In this document: one piece after another, positions 9,123-17,114 of the stretch | Position numbering within the stretch: position 1 is the stretch's first letter | Layout of the letters: every line of letters starts with the position of its first letter | Origin: Actinomycetes bacterium | GTDB taxonomy: Bacteria > Actinomycetota > Actinomycetes > S36-B12 > UBA10799 | Direction of reading: 5' to 3' | Length of the DNA: 64,000 nt | Assembly (NCBI GenBank): GCA_029779995.1 | Contig: JAKOZM010000107.1 | Location: 3,907 to 67,906, forward strand | Notes under the pieces: generated by a model | What the model saw: the letters and a program-made list of their open reading frames with translations, nothing else | The model's database searches: none | What the model was told of the DNA's origin: nothing | Position numbers and translations under genes: made by a program

Positions 9123-10043
9123 ATGGGCAAGGTTCGACCGCTTCGGTCACACACATCAGTTCCGATCGTTGATGACCTCATGGAGTCGTGGGTTATCCAC
9201 ATGGAGGCAGCGGGAACGAGCCAGCGCACGATCACGATCTACACGACCCAGGTCAAGGCGTGGCGTGCGTGGTGCGAGGCCACCGACCAAGCACCCCTCC
9301 TGACGCGGGACAGCGTGGTGGGCTTCCTTGCCGCAGAGCGGGCGCGGGGCATGGCCGCCAACACCGTCAAGACCCGGTTTCGTGGCCTGAGCGTGCTGGC
9401 TAGCTGGCTGAACAACGAAGGCTTGACTCAAGGCAATGTCCTGAAAGGCGTCAAGGTTGCGACCCCTGTGACAGACCCACCCCCGGTACTTGATGAAGAG
9501 GAGCTGGCGCTACTGCTCAAGGCATGCTCGGGTCGGCGGTTCATCGACCGCCGCGACTCAGCTATCGCTCGCTTGTTGATGGATACCGGGATGCGCGCAA
9601 GTGAATGTGTCGGGCTCGAGTTGGATGATCTGTCCCTGCGAAACAAGACGGTGACGGTCACCGGGAAGGGCGGGCGCAAGCGAACGATCCCCTATGGCGG
9701 CAAGACCGCGGTCGCGATCGACCGCTATGTGCGGCTTCGCAGAGTCCACAAGTACGCGGACAGCAAGGCGCTCTGGCTCAGCGAGCGGGGCGCGCTCAAG
9801 TACGACGGTCTCGCTTACGCCATGGAACAGAGAGCGAAGGTGGCAGGCATCCAAGGCTTCCACCTGCACCGCCTGCGTCACACGCTTGCGCACAGGTGGA
9901 TGGCTGCGGGCGGATCCGAACTCGGGCTCCAGGACATCGGGGGCTGGAGTTCATCGGCCATGATCGCCCGCTACGGCGCTTCAGCCAGGGCGGAGCGCGC
10001 TGCGTCTGAGTCTCGGCGGCTCAACCTGAACGAGGATCTGTGA
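9123..10043 (+). CDS. tyrosine recombinase (integrase of the main element)
   Basis: Site-specific tyrosine recombinase of 306 residues. The N-terminal SAM-like core-binding domain (about 15-105) is followed by the catalytic domain with Arg158 in TGMRASE, Lys182 in GKGGRKR, HRLRH at 249-253, Trp275 in GGWSSS and the nucleophile Tyr284 in ARYGAS. The full R-K-H-R-W-Y set suggests an active enzyme of XerC/D-like size. It starts 32 bp after the Prim-PolC stop, just inside the putative attL, and its stop overlaps the next gene as GTGA. Confidence 0.94.
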   Translation: MGKVRPLRSHTSVPIVDDLMESWVIHMEAAGTSQRTITIYTTQVKAWRAWCEATDQAPLLTRDSVVGFLAAERARGMAANTVKTRFRGLSVLASWLNNEGLTQGNVLKGVKVATPVTDPPPVLDEEELALLLKACSGRRFIDRRDSAIARLLMDTGMRASECVGLELDDLSLRNKTVTVTGKGGRKRTIPYGGKTAVAIDRYVRLRRVHKYADSKALWLSERGALKYDGLAYAMEQRAKVAGIQGFHLHRLRHTLAHRWMAAGGSELGLQDIGGWSSSAMIARYGASARAERAASESRRLNLNEDL

Positions 10044-10414
10044 GCGGCGCAGTGAACCCCGCAACTCCTGAGGAAGAGCTGAACGGCTACCTGGAATCAC
10101 CAGGTCACCTGAAACCTGAGCACGAGTGGCGAGCTGTTGTGGAATATCGCTGCAAGCGTTCACATCTGCTTGGAGCAGTCATAAAGCTGCGTGAGCGATA
10201 TGTGCTTTACACGGTACGCCGAGAAGATGCCTGGTCCTCTCCGCCGACCGACATGCTCTTTGTCCTCCCAGCCGCGGATGAGGCGAGCCAGTCGTTTGCC
10301 GTAAGCGTCGGAGGGTGCAAATGTCAGCCCGCTCGCACACGAGAACTCGGCAGCATCTGGAACGACATCAATTCAAATCGCGGCCGACGAAATGCTTCGC
10401 GTGTCACTGCTTAG
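10040..10414 (+). CDS. hypothetical protein coupled to the integrase
   Basis: A 124-residue protein of unknown function, translated from a GTG overlapping the integrase stop. The core VEYRCKRSHLLGAVIKLRERYVLYTVRRE and a later GGCKCQPAR give three Cys and one His, so a small zinc-binding module is possible. The remainder is charged and basic at the C-terminus. The coupling to the integrase suggests a role in excision or element regulation, but this is inference. About 160 bp without a gene follows. Confidence 0.6.
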   Translation: MSGAVNPATPEEELNGYLESPGHLKPEHEWRAVVEYRCKRSHLLGAVIKLRERYVLYTVRREDAWSSPPTDMLFVLPAADEASQSFAVSVGGCKCQPARTRELGSIWNDINSNRGRRNASRVTA

Positions 10415-10575
10415 TTCTCGAGTTTCCTGATGTTAGGCTCGTAGGTACAACGCAAGAACGTACGCCCGAGACACCTGAGCCTGCGTCCCTGTTCCTCCAA
10501 ACAAGGGTGTACGGAGTCCGGACTTAAGTCCTTGGTCTTTGGCACGACCAGGCCGACCCGAAAGGGAAGGTTGTC

Positions 10576-10758
10576 GTGCCCAATCACAGTTCAAGACATA
10601 TTCGAAACATGGCGGCTGAGTCCGCAGCAGCCCGTCGAACGGCTCGTCTAGCTGGCCTCATTGCCACTGCTCCCCCGTTGACTGAGAAGCAGATCGCATC
10701 GCTGCGGCGCTTGCTGGATGGCGCTCAGGTGCTACCTGAAAGCGGTACGGACCGATGA
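10576..10758 (+). CDS. small hypothetical protein
   Basis: A 60-residue basic protein from a GTG start with a good purine-rich site (AAGGGAAGG) about 5 nt upstream. It is alanine- and arginine-rich, with a C-terminal PLTEKQIASLRRLL helix that resembles a short DNA-binding or partner-binding helix. Similar tiny proteins often precede primase genes in actinobacterial plasmids and phages. The stop overlaps the next ATG by 4 bp, which supports it being a real coupled gene. Confidence 0.6.
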   Translation: MPNHSSRHIRNMAAESAAARRTARLAGLIATAPPLTEKQIASLRRLLDGAQVLPESGTDR

Positions 10759-11066
10759 GTGGGGGAAGCACTAGCAGTCGACAGATTGCCGCTCAAATCG
10801 CAGCCAATGAGCGCTGGGCGAGGGTTGGCGACAGGTCAGCTGCGACGGCAACGGCCCGTGCGGCATTCTTGGATCGCTTCGTCAGACAAGTGGACCCAGA
10901 TGGTGTGTTGCCGTCGGATGAGCAGGAGCGTCGGGCGAGAAGCGCACTTCGCGCGCACATGGCGCGCTTGCGGCTGAAGTCGGCAGCCAAGCGTCGCGGA
11001 GCAGTCGGGAACGCGTCCAGGCCTCCACAGACCACGAGCTCCAGGGCGGAGGGTCACGATGAGTGA
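10755..11066 (+). CDS. small hypothetical protein upstream of the helicase
   Basis: A 103-residue, strongly basic protein (many Arg and Ala) with the pattern AQIAANERWARVGDRSAAT and RSALRAHMARLRLKSAAKRR. It resembles small helper proteins encoded upstream of replication genes in actinobacterial mobile elements; I recognise no named family. It is coupled by ATGA to the preceding small gene and overlaps the start of the helicase gene by 8 bp, so it belongs to the replication operon. Nucleic-acid binding is plausible from charge only. Confidence 0.62.
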   Translation: MSGGSTSSRQIAAQIAANERWARVGDRSAATATARAAFLDRFVRQVDPDGVLPSDEQERRARSALRAHMARLRLKSAAKRRGAVGNASRPPQTTSSRAEGHDE

Positions 11067-13062
11067 CCCGTTCTCCCTCTTCGACAACCTCACCGATGAG
11101 CCGATCTCGGACGGCGGCGCGTGGTTCTTCAGCCTCGGCATCTCCGGGCAGACCATGGCGGCTTTGCGATTGCGTCAAGCTAACTCGTCTGAGTTCTGGC
11201 CGAACCAGCGCCCGACGAGACCAGGCCTGCTGTTCGCGCACGGTCAGGGCCATCTGCTGGCGTTAGGACCCGAGGACTTCTTGGTTGGCAAGCCGAAGAA
11301 CGCCTACAACGTGTTTCCTGGTGCCGGGGATGACGGCGTCGATGTGTACCTGTGCCCGATAGAGGCTGCCCGAGCGTGGCGCGAGAACGGCCCAGATGTC
11401 ACGTGGATCCGCGGTGCGGATGGGTGGCGCGGGCAGCACCGCAAGCCTCTGGAGTCCATGCTCGAGCACCTGTCGGGCAAGAAGGTGCGCGTGCATTGCG
11501 ACGGGCGCTTGGACGACCTGAAGCAGTGGAAGGCACTCAAGAGTCTGCACGAGACCCTTGCCGTCATTTGTGAGGCCGTGGAGGTGATCGCCGATGGCGT
11601 CGCGGTGACGGAGCCTTTCGCGACCCGGCCCAAGAGCGCCCGGGAGAAGTTGCGCGAGCGTTTCACAAGCCATGCCCAGACCCCGGCCGAGGACATTTCG
11701 GATGCTGTGCTGATTGCCCGCGGCTTGGCCGCCGATCCTGATAGGCGGGGCTACTTCGGTCCGGGCGGGAGGATCGAACTGGCTGCTCTGGCAGCCGACG
11801 TTGTCAGGTGTTTCGACGGTCGGGTACGCCGCGGTCCAGAGGGACTGTGGGTGTATGGCAAGGGACTATGGATGCCAGCCGGCGACACGGCCTCAATGGT
11901 CATCGCGGCACTCCTACAGGAGCATTGGACGCAGAACCTTGAGGAGCGAGTGCTGGGTTACCTCCAACGGTTGCCGGAGTTCGCCTCACTGCGCAACCAT
12001 CCGGAGGACGACGGCTGGCAGCATCTGGTGAACTTCACCAACGGACTGTACGACTGGCGGACAGGTGAGCTGAAGGCTCACGACCCGTATGTCCTGTCCA
12101 CTTGGCAACTGACAGTCTCATACCACCCCGGACCGGCTCCGATGTGGGTGGAGTTCCTCAGCCAGGTGCTACCACCCGACATGCTCGTCGTGGGACAGAA
12201 CGGAGTTGCGCCGTGGCAGGAGGACTTCGGCTACCTGCTACTGCCGGGGAACCCGCTGCACCGCTCATTCCTGCTGCGCGGTCCGGGACGCAACGGCAAA
12301 GGCGTGTGGATGACAGTGCTGCGACGGATTTCGGGCCGCTTCAGCGCCCTGACTCTTGAGGACTTGTCTGACCCGGGTCGGTCCAGATTTAGGCTGGTGG
12401 ACCTGTACGGATCGCCTATGAACATCGCCGGGGAGATCGACCCCGGCTTCCTGAAGAACACCGCTGTGTTCAAGCAGATGACCGGTGGGGACGAGATGAC
12501 GTTCGAGCCGAAGTTCAAGGGCACGTTCAAGGCCCGGGTCTGGGCGGTTCCGATCTTCAGCGCGAACGAGGACTTCCGCGCCAAGGACAACTCGGTCGCC
12601 TTCTGGGACCGGTGGGAAGTCCGGCACTTCCCCAACGTGATCGCAGAAAGCCAGCGGGACCCGTCCCTGGCACAGCGCATATTCGACGCCGAGGCGCCAC
12701 AGATCGCCGCTCTGGCGATGGAGGGCCTGCGTGCCCTCATGCAACGGGGCAGCTTCAGTCGCCAGCCTTCCAGCGAATCCGTCAAGGACCAGTTCCGCCG
12801 CACCAGCGACCACATCGCCCGGTTCATTGACGAGCGAGTCACCTTCACGGGCAGGCAGAAGGACCGCGTCACACGAGACGCGCTGACGAAGGCCTACCAG
12901 CAGTGGTGCCAAGACGAGCAGGAGCGCCCCAAGCGCTCCTCGGAACTGTACGCGGCCCTGTCGGCCGCAGCCGCTCAGCAGGGCTTGCCGGAAATCTCCA
13001 CGAAGACAGGCGGAACACGGGGCTTCAGCCGCGTCACGTTGGAGGACATCGATCATGGCTGA
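11059..13062 (+). CDS. D5/P4-type SF3 helicase (primase-helicase-like)
   Basis: A 667-residue replication protein. The C-terminal half is an SF3 helicase of phage P4/D5 type: FLLRGPGRNGKGVW (Walker A), MNIAGEID (Walker B), FEPKFKGTFKARVWAVPIFSANED (motif C and sensor region) and the DRW arginine-finger area. A D5_N-like segment (LVNFTNGLYDWRTGELKAHDPYVLST) precedes it. The N-terminal 200 residues contain FSLGISGQT and VRVHCDGRLDDLK, which may be a degenerate Toprim or recruitment domain, but no clear primase catalytic triad was found. It most likely opens the element's origin and partners the polymerase encoded next. Confidence 0.88.
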   Translation: MSDPFSLFDNLTDEPISDGGAWFFSLGISGQTMAALRLRQANSSEFWPNQRPTRPGLLFAHGQGHLLALGPEDFLVGKPKNAYNVFPGAGDDGVDVYLCPIEAARAWRENGPDVTWIRGADGWRGQHRKPLESMLEHLSGKKVRVHCDGRLDDLKQWKALKSLHETLAVICEAVEVIADGVAVTEPFATRPKSAREKLRERFTSHAQTPAEDISDAVLIARGLAADPDRRGYFGPGGRIELAALAADVVRCFDGRVRRGPEGLWVYGKGLWMPAGDTASMVIAALLQEHWTQNLEERVLGYLQRLPEFASLRNHPEDDGWQHLVNFTNGLYDWRTGELKAHDPYVLSTWQLTVSYHPGPAPMWVEFLSQVLPPDMLVVGQNGVAPWQEDFGYLLLPGNPLHRSFLLRGPGRNGKGVWMTVLRRISGRFSALTLEDLSDPGRSRFRLVDLYGSPMNIAGEIDPGFLKNTAVFKQMTGGDEMTFEPKFKGTFKARVWAVPIFSANEDFRAKDNSVAFWDRWEVRHFPNVIAESQRDPSLAQRIFDAEAPQIAALAMEGLRALMQRGSFSRQPSSESVKDQFRRTSDHIARFIDERVTFTGRQKDRVTRDALTKAYQQWCQDEQERPKRSSELYAALSAAAAQQGLPEISTKTGGTRGFSRVTLEDIDHG

Positions 13063-13192
13063 GACCACACCAACTGGGGCAGATGGGGCAGGTCAAAGCC
13101 TGTGTTTCCGTTCTTTGCTCCTGGGGGTAGGTAGTAATAGGAACAACCTGCCCCAAGTGCCCTGCCTGCCCCGTTCGGGGGTCTGCGCATGA
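13055..13192 (+). CDS. 45-residue ORF bridging helicase and polymerase genes
   Basis: The ATG overlaps the helicase end by 8 bp, and the TGA overlaps the polymerase ATG as ATGA. The whole 138-bp interval is therefore a coupled reading frame encoding MAETTPTGADGAGQ then a hydrophobic SLLLGVGSN stretch and three Cys. No family is recognised. It could be a true small protein or only a translation relay that carries ribosomes to the polymerase start, since the region also forms a nested inverted repeat. Confidence 0.45.
   Translation: MAETTPTGADGAGQSLCFRSLLLGVGSNRNNLPQVPCLPRSGVCA
13076..13172. other. nested inverted repeats before the polymerase gene
   Basis: GGGGCAGGT (13085-13093) pairs perfectly with ACCTGCCCC (13146-13154). 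An outer GGGGCAG (13076-13082) pairs with CTGCCCC (13166-13172). In mRNA this gives a two-tier stem just before the polymerase start codon. It may control translation of the polymerase or act as DNA as part of an origin. Confidence 0.5.
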
Positions 13193-15009
13193 CGTCCTTC
13201 ACCGTCTGCACACCGGAATTCGTTGACAGCGCCTGCCAGGCGCTCAAAGGCCGGCGTCTCGTCGTAGACGTCGAGACCGTGGGCCTTGATCCATGGGCAG
13301 GTCGGCTGCGCATGGTGCAAATCGCGGCAGGCCCTGACCACACGTGGATCTTCCTCGATCACTGGGACGTCGTACGTGAGATCCTCCTGAGCGCCGAGAC
13401 TCTGATCGGGCACAACATCATCGGATTCGACCTGCTCTGGCTGGACAAGTACGGAATCCTCACCTTGGAAGAAGCAGAAGGAAGAGTGCTCGACACGCTC
13501 CATCTCGCCCACTACCGAGACAACCGCACGAACCGCTCCACCTACATCGACGACTGGGATGAAGAACCAGAACCGGAAGTTCGGTACGTCGGTCACGGCC
13601 TGAAGGACCTGGCGGTCGAGCACCTGGGAGCGGGCGCCGACCGCGCAGAACAGCAGCTGTACGCGGCCCATCGACTGCCCCGGAACACGCGCTCCGCGAC
13701 ATGGGCCCTCGCCTGGGCGAGGATTCCTGACGACGACCCGCACCTGTTGCAGTACGCCGCCGACGACTGCGCCCACGTCTGGCGACTGCTGCCGCACCTG
13801 CGCCCCCGGCCCGGCGAGAAGGCTCTTCTGCGCGTTGAGGCACGGGTAGCCATGATCGCTGCGAAGATGCAGCGCCGCGGCTACCGCGTCGACCTCCAGC
13901 AGCTGGAGTCGGCCCGCAAGGAACTCAGCGACGAACTTGCCGGCCTGCGGACCATCCTCGCCGCAGACGGGGTGACGGACCTCGACAGTCGAGACCAGAT
14001 CCTTGACTACCTTGTCGCGCAGGGCGTGCCGTTGACCAAGCGGACTGCGTCGGGGAACGGCTATGCCCTGGACAAGCGGACGTTGGAGAACCTCGCGAAG
14101 CACCACCCGGCGGCAGCACTGATCCACCGGGCACGACGACTCCACCGTTTCCTCCGGGACTACATTCCGAAGATCGCCGGCAACCGGGGTGCCGACGGCC
14201 GGACACACCCGTCCATCAACACCATGGGGGCGGCCACCGGAAGGTGGACGGTCACTGGCGCCGTGCCACTCCATCAGATGCCCAAGAAGGGCGGGCTTCG
14301 GGAGTGCTTCGTCGCCGAACCCGGCAAGGTACTCATTTCCTGCGACTACTCCAGCATCGAGTTCCACGTACTCGGTGTTGTCACCGGCGATGCCGCGATG
14401 CAGGCGGTCTCCTGGAGTGGCGAGGACCCCTACTTGGCCACAGCGAAGATCATGTATCCCGACCTCCATTGGGATTCGCTCACCCCTGGGGAGTTGGCGA
14501 CGCAACGTAATGCCGCGAAACCATTCAACCTGGGCCTTGGATATGGCATGGGTGCCGCCACGCTCGCCGAGACCACCGCACTCACCCTCGAGGAGGCGAC
14601 CTTGCGCCGAGAACTGCTCCAAGAACGTTGGTCGGGACCCTCCCAGCTCATGCAGGAAGTGGAACGAGAGTTCAACCGTGGTGTGCGTCGTGTCCCGAAC
14701 CTGTTCGGCAGGATGTACACGTTCCCTGTCAGGGGCGACGGAACCGTCCGCCCGCACGTCGTCGTGAACGGCCTCACCCAAGGCGCAGCCCGGGACCTGA
14801 TGCACGCGGACCTGCTACGCGTCGTGGACGCCGGATTCGACGTATGGCTAACCCTCCACGACGAGATCATCATCGAAGTCCCGGAGGAGCAGGCAGAAGA
14901 AGCTTGCGCCGCACTCGAGAAGATCATGAACCACCGCAAGCACCCCGTCCTGGGCATCCCCATCCGGGCCACGGCGACGATCCTGGGCAACGCGTGGCGG
15001 AAGGCGTAA
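13189..15009 (+). CDS. family A DNA polymerase with 3'-5' exonuclease domain
   Basis: A 606-residue PolI-type replicative polymerase of the phage kind, without the 5' nuclease domain. The N-terminal proofreading domain shows VVDVETVGLD (Exo I), LIGHNIIGFD (Exo II) and YAADDCAHVW (Exo III). The polymerase domain has CDYSSIEFHVL (motif A), QRNAAKPFNLGLGYGMG (motif B with the O-helix Lys) and LTLHDEII (motif C). All catalytic carboxylates appear intact. It lies next to an SF3 helicase in an integrase-bearing element, so the element probably makes its own DNA instead of relying wholly on host replication. ATGA overlap with the 45-residue frame. Confidence 0.95.
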   Translation: MTSFTVCTPEFVDSACQALKGRRLVVDVETVGLDPWAGRLRMVQIAAGPDHTWIFLDHWDVVREILLSAETLIGHNIIGFDLLWLDKYGILTLEEAEGRVLDTLHLAHYRDNRTNRSTYIDDWDEEPEPEVRYVGHGLKDLAVEHLGAGADRAEQQLYAAHRLPRNTRSATWALAWARIPDDDPHLLQYAADDCAHVWRLLPHLRPRPGEKALLRVEARVAMIAAKMQRRGYRVDLQQLESARKELSDELAGLRTILAADGVTDLDSRDQILDYLVAQGVPLTKRTASGNGYALDKRTLENLAKHHPAAALIHRARRLHRFLRDYIPKIAGNRGADGRTHPSINTMGAATGRWTVTGAVPLHQMPKKGGLRECFVAEPGKVLISCDYSSIEFHVLGVVTGDAAMQAVSWSGEDPYLATAKIMYPDLHWDSLTPGELATQRNAAKPFNLGLGYGMGAATLAETTALTLEEATLRRELLQERWSGPSQLMQEVEREFNRGVRRVPNLFGRMYTFPVRGDGTVRPHVVVNGLTQGAARDLMHADLLRVVDAGFDVWLTLHDEIIIEVPEEQAEEACAALEKIMNHRKHPVLGIPIRATATILGNAWRKA

Positions 15010-15090
15010 ACGGTTCATCCGGGCCCTGTTCTCTGCTCCGCCGAGCCCGGACTGTCAGCCGGATTAGCGACACGCATGAGGGACGACGAG

Positions 15091-15122
15091 CGGCACGGTC
15101 CGTCTGAGCACGGATCGTGCCG
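15091..15122. terminator. hairpin after the replication operon
   Basis: CGGCACGGTCCG pairs with CGGATCGTGCCG with one mismatch across an 8-nt loop, 81 bp after the polymerase stop. No T-tract follows, so termination is inferred from position. Confidence 0.5.
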
Positions 15123-15335
15123 TTCCGTCCGTCCTGTGACGGGTGGTTGCGCAGAGTTCTCGGGACAACGAGGGGACAACCGGCGATGGTGATCCGCACG
15201 GTCAGAAGGGGCTTGCGCGGCAACGTTGGGACTGCCATTACCGGGCGTCTTGTCGGTAAGGAGAAGGTGACCTGCAATGAGATCGTTCTCGCGGTCAAAC
15301 AGTTGCCGCAAGAGTCATATCCTTTCGCGGGGGGA

Positions 15336-15419
15336 CCCCTATCTGCGAGTTCGCCAGCCTCCGGGCCCCCTATCTGGCAACAACGAACTAGTTAGGCCAT
15401 GCTCGAATGAGATAGGGGG
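15336..15419. promoter_or_regulatory. three CCCCTATCT boxes upstream of the membrane-protein gene
   Basis: CCCCTATCT occurs at 15336-15344 and 15367-15375, and in inverted form (AGATAGGGG) at 15410-15418. The inverted copy ends 7 bp before the ATG at 15426 and may overlap its ribosome-binding purines. Two direct and one inverted copies within 84 bp look like repressor-binding sites or a small iteron cluster. Confidence 0.42.
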
Positions 15420-15425
15420 ATTGGC

Positions 15426-15977
15426 ATGGATGCAAATGCTGTGAGCGCCGCGGCGAGCGTCGCAACCGTCTGTATTGCGGTCGCTACCGGCGTCATCGCC
15501 TGGAGGCAGACTCAGATTTCGGACGAACAGAAGCGGTTGGGCGTACGCGAGGTCACCGCCTCCGAAAAGCAACAAGAACTCAGCGAGCGCCTCATGGCGC
15601 TGGAACTCCAGCGGGACACGCCGAAGCTCGTTCCAGGCAGACTTGAATCGTTGGCGGATGGCGCCCTGGCCTTCAGTTTGTACAACGTTGGCGGTGGGGC
15701 GGCCACAGATGTCTGGATCGAGGCACTGACAATCAACGATCGACCGCCTCGATTGCTGCCCATGATCGGAGGGATCCGCATTGACCTCGTCAGAGACTCC
15801 GCGAGAGTCCTCTTGGAGGGAGCGGGACAGGATCTCATCAACCCGGAGAAGGTTGTGGCTCTAATAGGCAACTTCAGCGGGCAGACCGGCGATTCGAAGA
15901 TCGCCTACGAGGCAGCACCGGGGCTTCTTGACCATCTACGCAGGGCTTTGGAAGGAAGGCGCGATGCCAGCAACTGA
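15426..15977 (+). CDS. membrane-anchored protein of unknown function
   Basis: A 183-residue protein with one N-terminal membrane helix (AAASVATVCIAVATGVIAW, about residues 8-26), then a charged coiled-coil-like stretch (QTQISDEQKRL to LMALELQRD, 29-64) and a C-terminal beta-rich domain containing ALAFSLYNVGGGAATDVW. The last motif, a conserved N.G.G.A pattern, is common in small membrane-tethered proteins found in defence and mobile loci. No enzyme motif is visible. The promoter region carries repeated operator-like boxes. Codon use is less GC-biased than the core genes. Confidence 0.66.
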   Translation: MDANAVSAAASVATVCIAVATGVIAWRQTQISDEQKRLGVREVTASEKQQELSERLMALELQRDTPKLVPGRLESLADGALAFSLYNVGGGAATDVWIEALTINDRPPRLLPMIGGIRIDLVRDSARVLLEGAGQDLINPEKVVALIGNFSGQTGDSKIAYEAAPGLLDHLRRALEGRRDASN

Positions 15978-16295
15978 GAAGCTCCGCCTCTGTTCGTAGG
16001 ACTCCTGCCGACTGCGTGTTTGATTAAAGGAGTCTGCTCGGCCACCATCAGTCCAGTTGCCAACGGGCGATGAGGGCTCCTGGCGGGGGCCTTATGCACT
16101 ACTGACGCAAGATCCTCGCGCAAGGTACGGAAGTCCACTTCAGTCGAGTTCCAGGAAGATGTTGCTTGCTTCAGTCACGTAACGTCCGCCGCGGCTGGGG
16201 ATCTCCATCGGGATCGGACTATTGGTCCGATGTCCGGAGCCCCTCCCCTCATCACTTCGCGATGAGTCTCACGGCGTCCAACGCAGGCAACGAAC

Positions 16296-17048
16296 GTGAG
16301 TCCTCGAAGCATGGGCGCAAATGGCGCCGGTCATCCAACTCCGTTGGGGCATCGGCTGGCCGCTCGGGTGCATCCTGCTGTTGTGGGAAGAACAACGGGG
16401 CCAGAGGCAGCCTTGTACCCAGCCGTCCAGAAGTGGGCCGAGCATGTACTCAACTGCTGGCAAGTAGCCATCGACACGGGGCCGAAGCTCGGGCGAGTTG
16501 ATGTAGTCGGCGTTCGCGACTTCGGCGGCGGCGATCTCTCCGCTCGCACTGAAGTCATCGCCATTGAGGTCAAACGCGGAAACGCCGCATTCGCAAAGTC
16601 AGCAGGACAGGCGCTTGGCTACTCGGTGATGGCGGATCGCTGCTATCTCGCCAAGGACGGCGGCTTCCGCGATGACGAACTCGTTGTTGCCGGGAGGCTC
16701 GGAATCGGGCTGCTTGAGATCAACAAGGGCCGCGTATTCGAGCGGCTCACCGCTCCGCCACAGGCACCATTGCCCGAACTCCGGCTCAGGCTACTGGAGA
16801 AACTGCACTGTGGGGTGTGCTCCTTGTGCTCAACCGTCTTTCGTCTGGCGGAGGAGGGCAAACAGGGATTTGGGCGCATGGTCCGAGCGTCAGTTCCCAA
16901 GAACACCATTCGGGTTGCGGCTGACAGGGAGCGGGGCTACATGTTCTGGCTGATCGACGCTGCGGAGGAGAGAGATACTCGTGAGCGTCAGATGACGTAC
17001 TGGCGCAGATATCTCTGCCCTGACTGTGTGCAGGCTCTCGGAAGGTGA
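16296..17048 (+). CDS. PD-(D/E)XK nuclease-like protein with CxxC pairs
   Basis: A protein of up to 250 residues with a restriction-endonuclease-like core: an N-terminal helix with Glu (TTGPEAALYPAVQKWAEHVL), GRVDVVGVRDF giving the metal-binding Asp, then VIAIEVKRGN giving E-x-K. GQALGYSVMAD supplies the following helix. The C-terminal part has two cysteine pairs, CGVCSLC and LCPDC, likely a zinc ribbon. This suggests a DNA-targeting nuclease or an orphan restriction-like effector. Start uncertain: a GTG at 16368 would remove a Pro/Gly-rich N-terminus that looks non-coding. The 320 bp upstream has no convincing gene. Confidence 0.66.
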   Translation: MSPRSMGANGAGHPTPLGHRLAARVHPAVVGRTTGPEAALYPAVQKWAEHVLNCWQVAIDTGPKLGRVDVVGVRDFGGGDLSARTEVIAIEVKRGNAAFAKSAGQALGYSVMADRCYLAKDGGFRDDELVVAGRLGIGLLEINKGRVFERLTAPPQAPLPELRLRLLEKLHCGVCSLCSTVFRLAEEGKQGFGRMVRASVPKNTIRVAADRERGYMFWLIDAAEERDTRERQMTYWRRYLCPDCVQALGR

Positions 17049-17114
17049 ATGCTGCAACCAGCAGACAGGCGCACGGCCGACGACTCACCTTCCAGGGCAC
17101 ATCATCACTTCCTC

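Larger units (their letters stand above)
15010..15425. other. gene-poor stretch after the polymerase
   Basis: No convincing gene. A 70-codon frame from 15186 has no family resemblance. The stretch holds one terminator-like hairpin and a cluster of three CCCCTATCT boxes just upstream of the next gene, both listed separately. It could contain an origin, but no iterons or AT-rich unwinding region stand out. Confidence 0.5.

Noticed and set aside
13093..14805. A 570-codon open frame antisense to the family-A polymerase gene
   Set aside because: It mirrors the real gene in high-GC DNA, has no domain, and the sense strand has all polymerase motifs.
15186..15395. A 70-codon frame after the polymerase with a weak purine-rich site
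   Set aside because: No family, odd composition, and it runs through the repeated operator-like boxes; support too thin to list as a gene.
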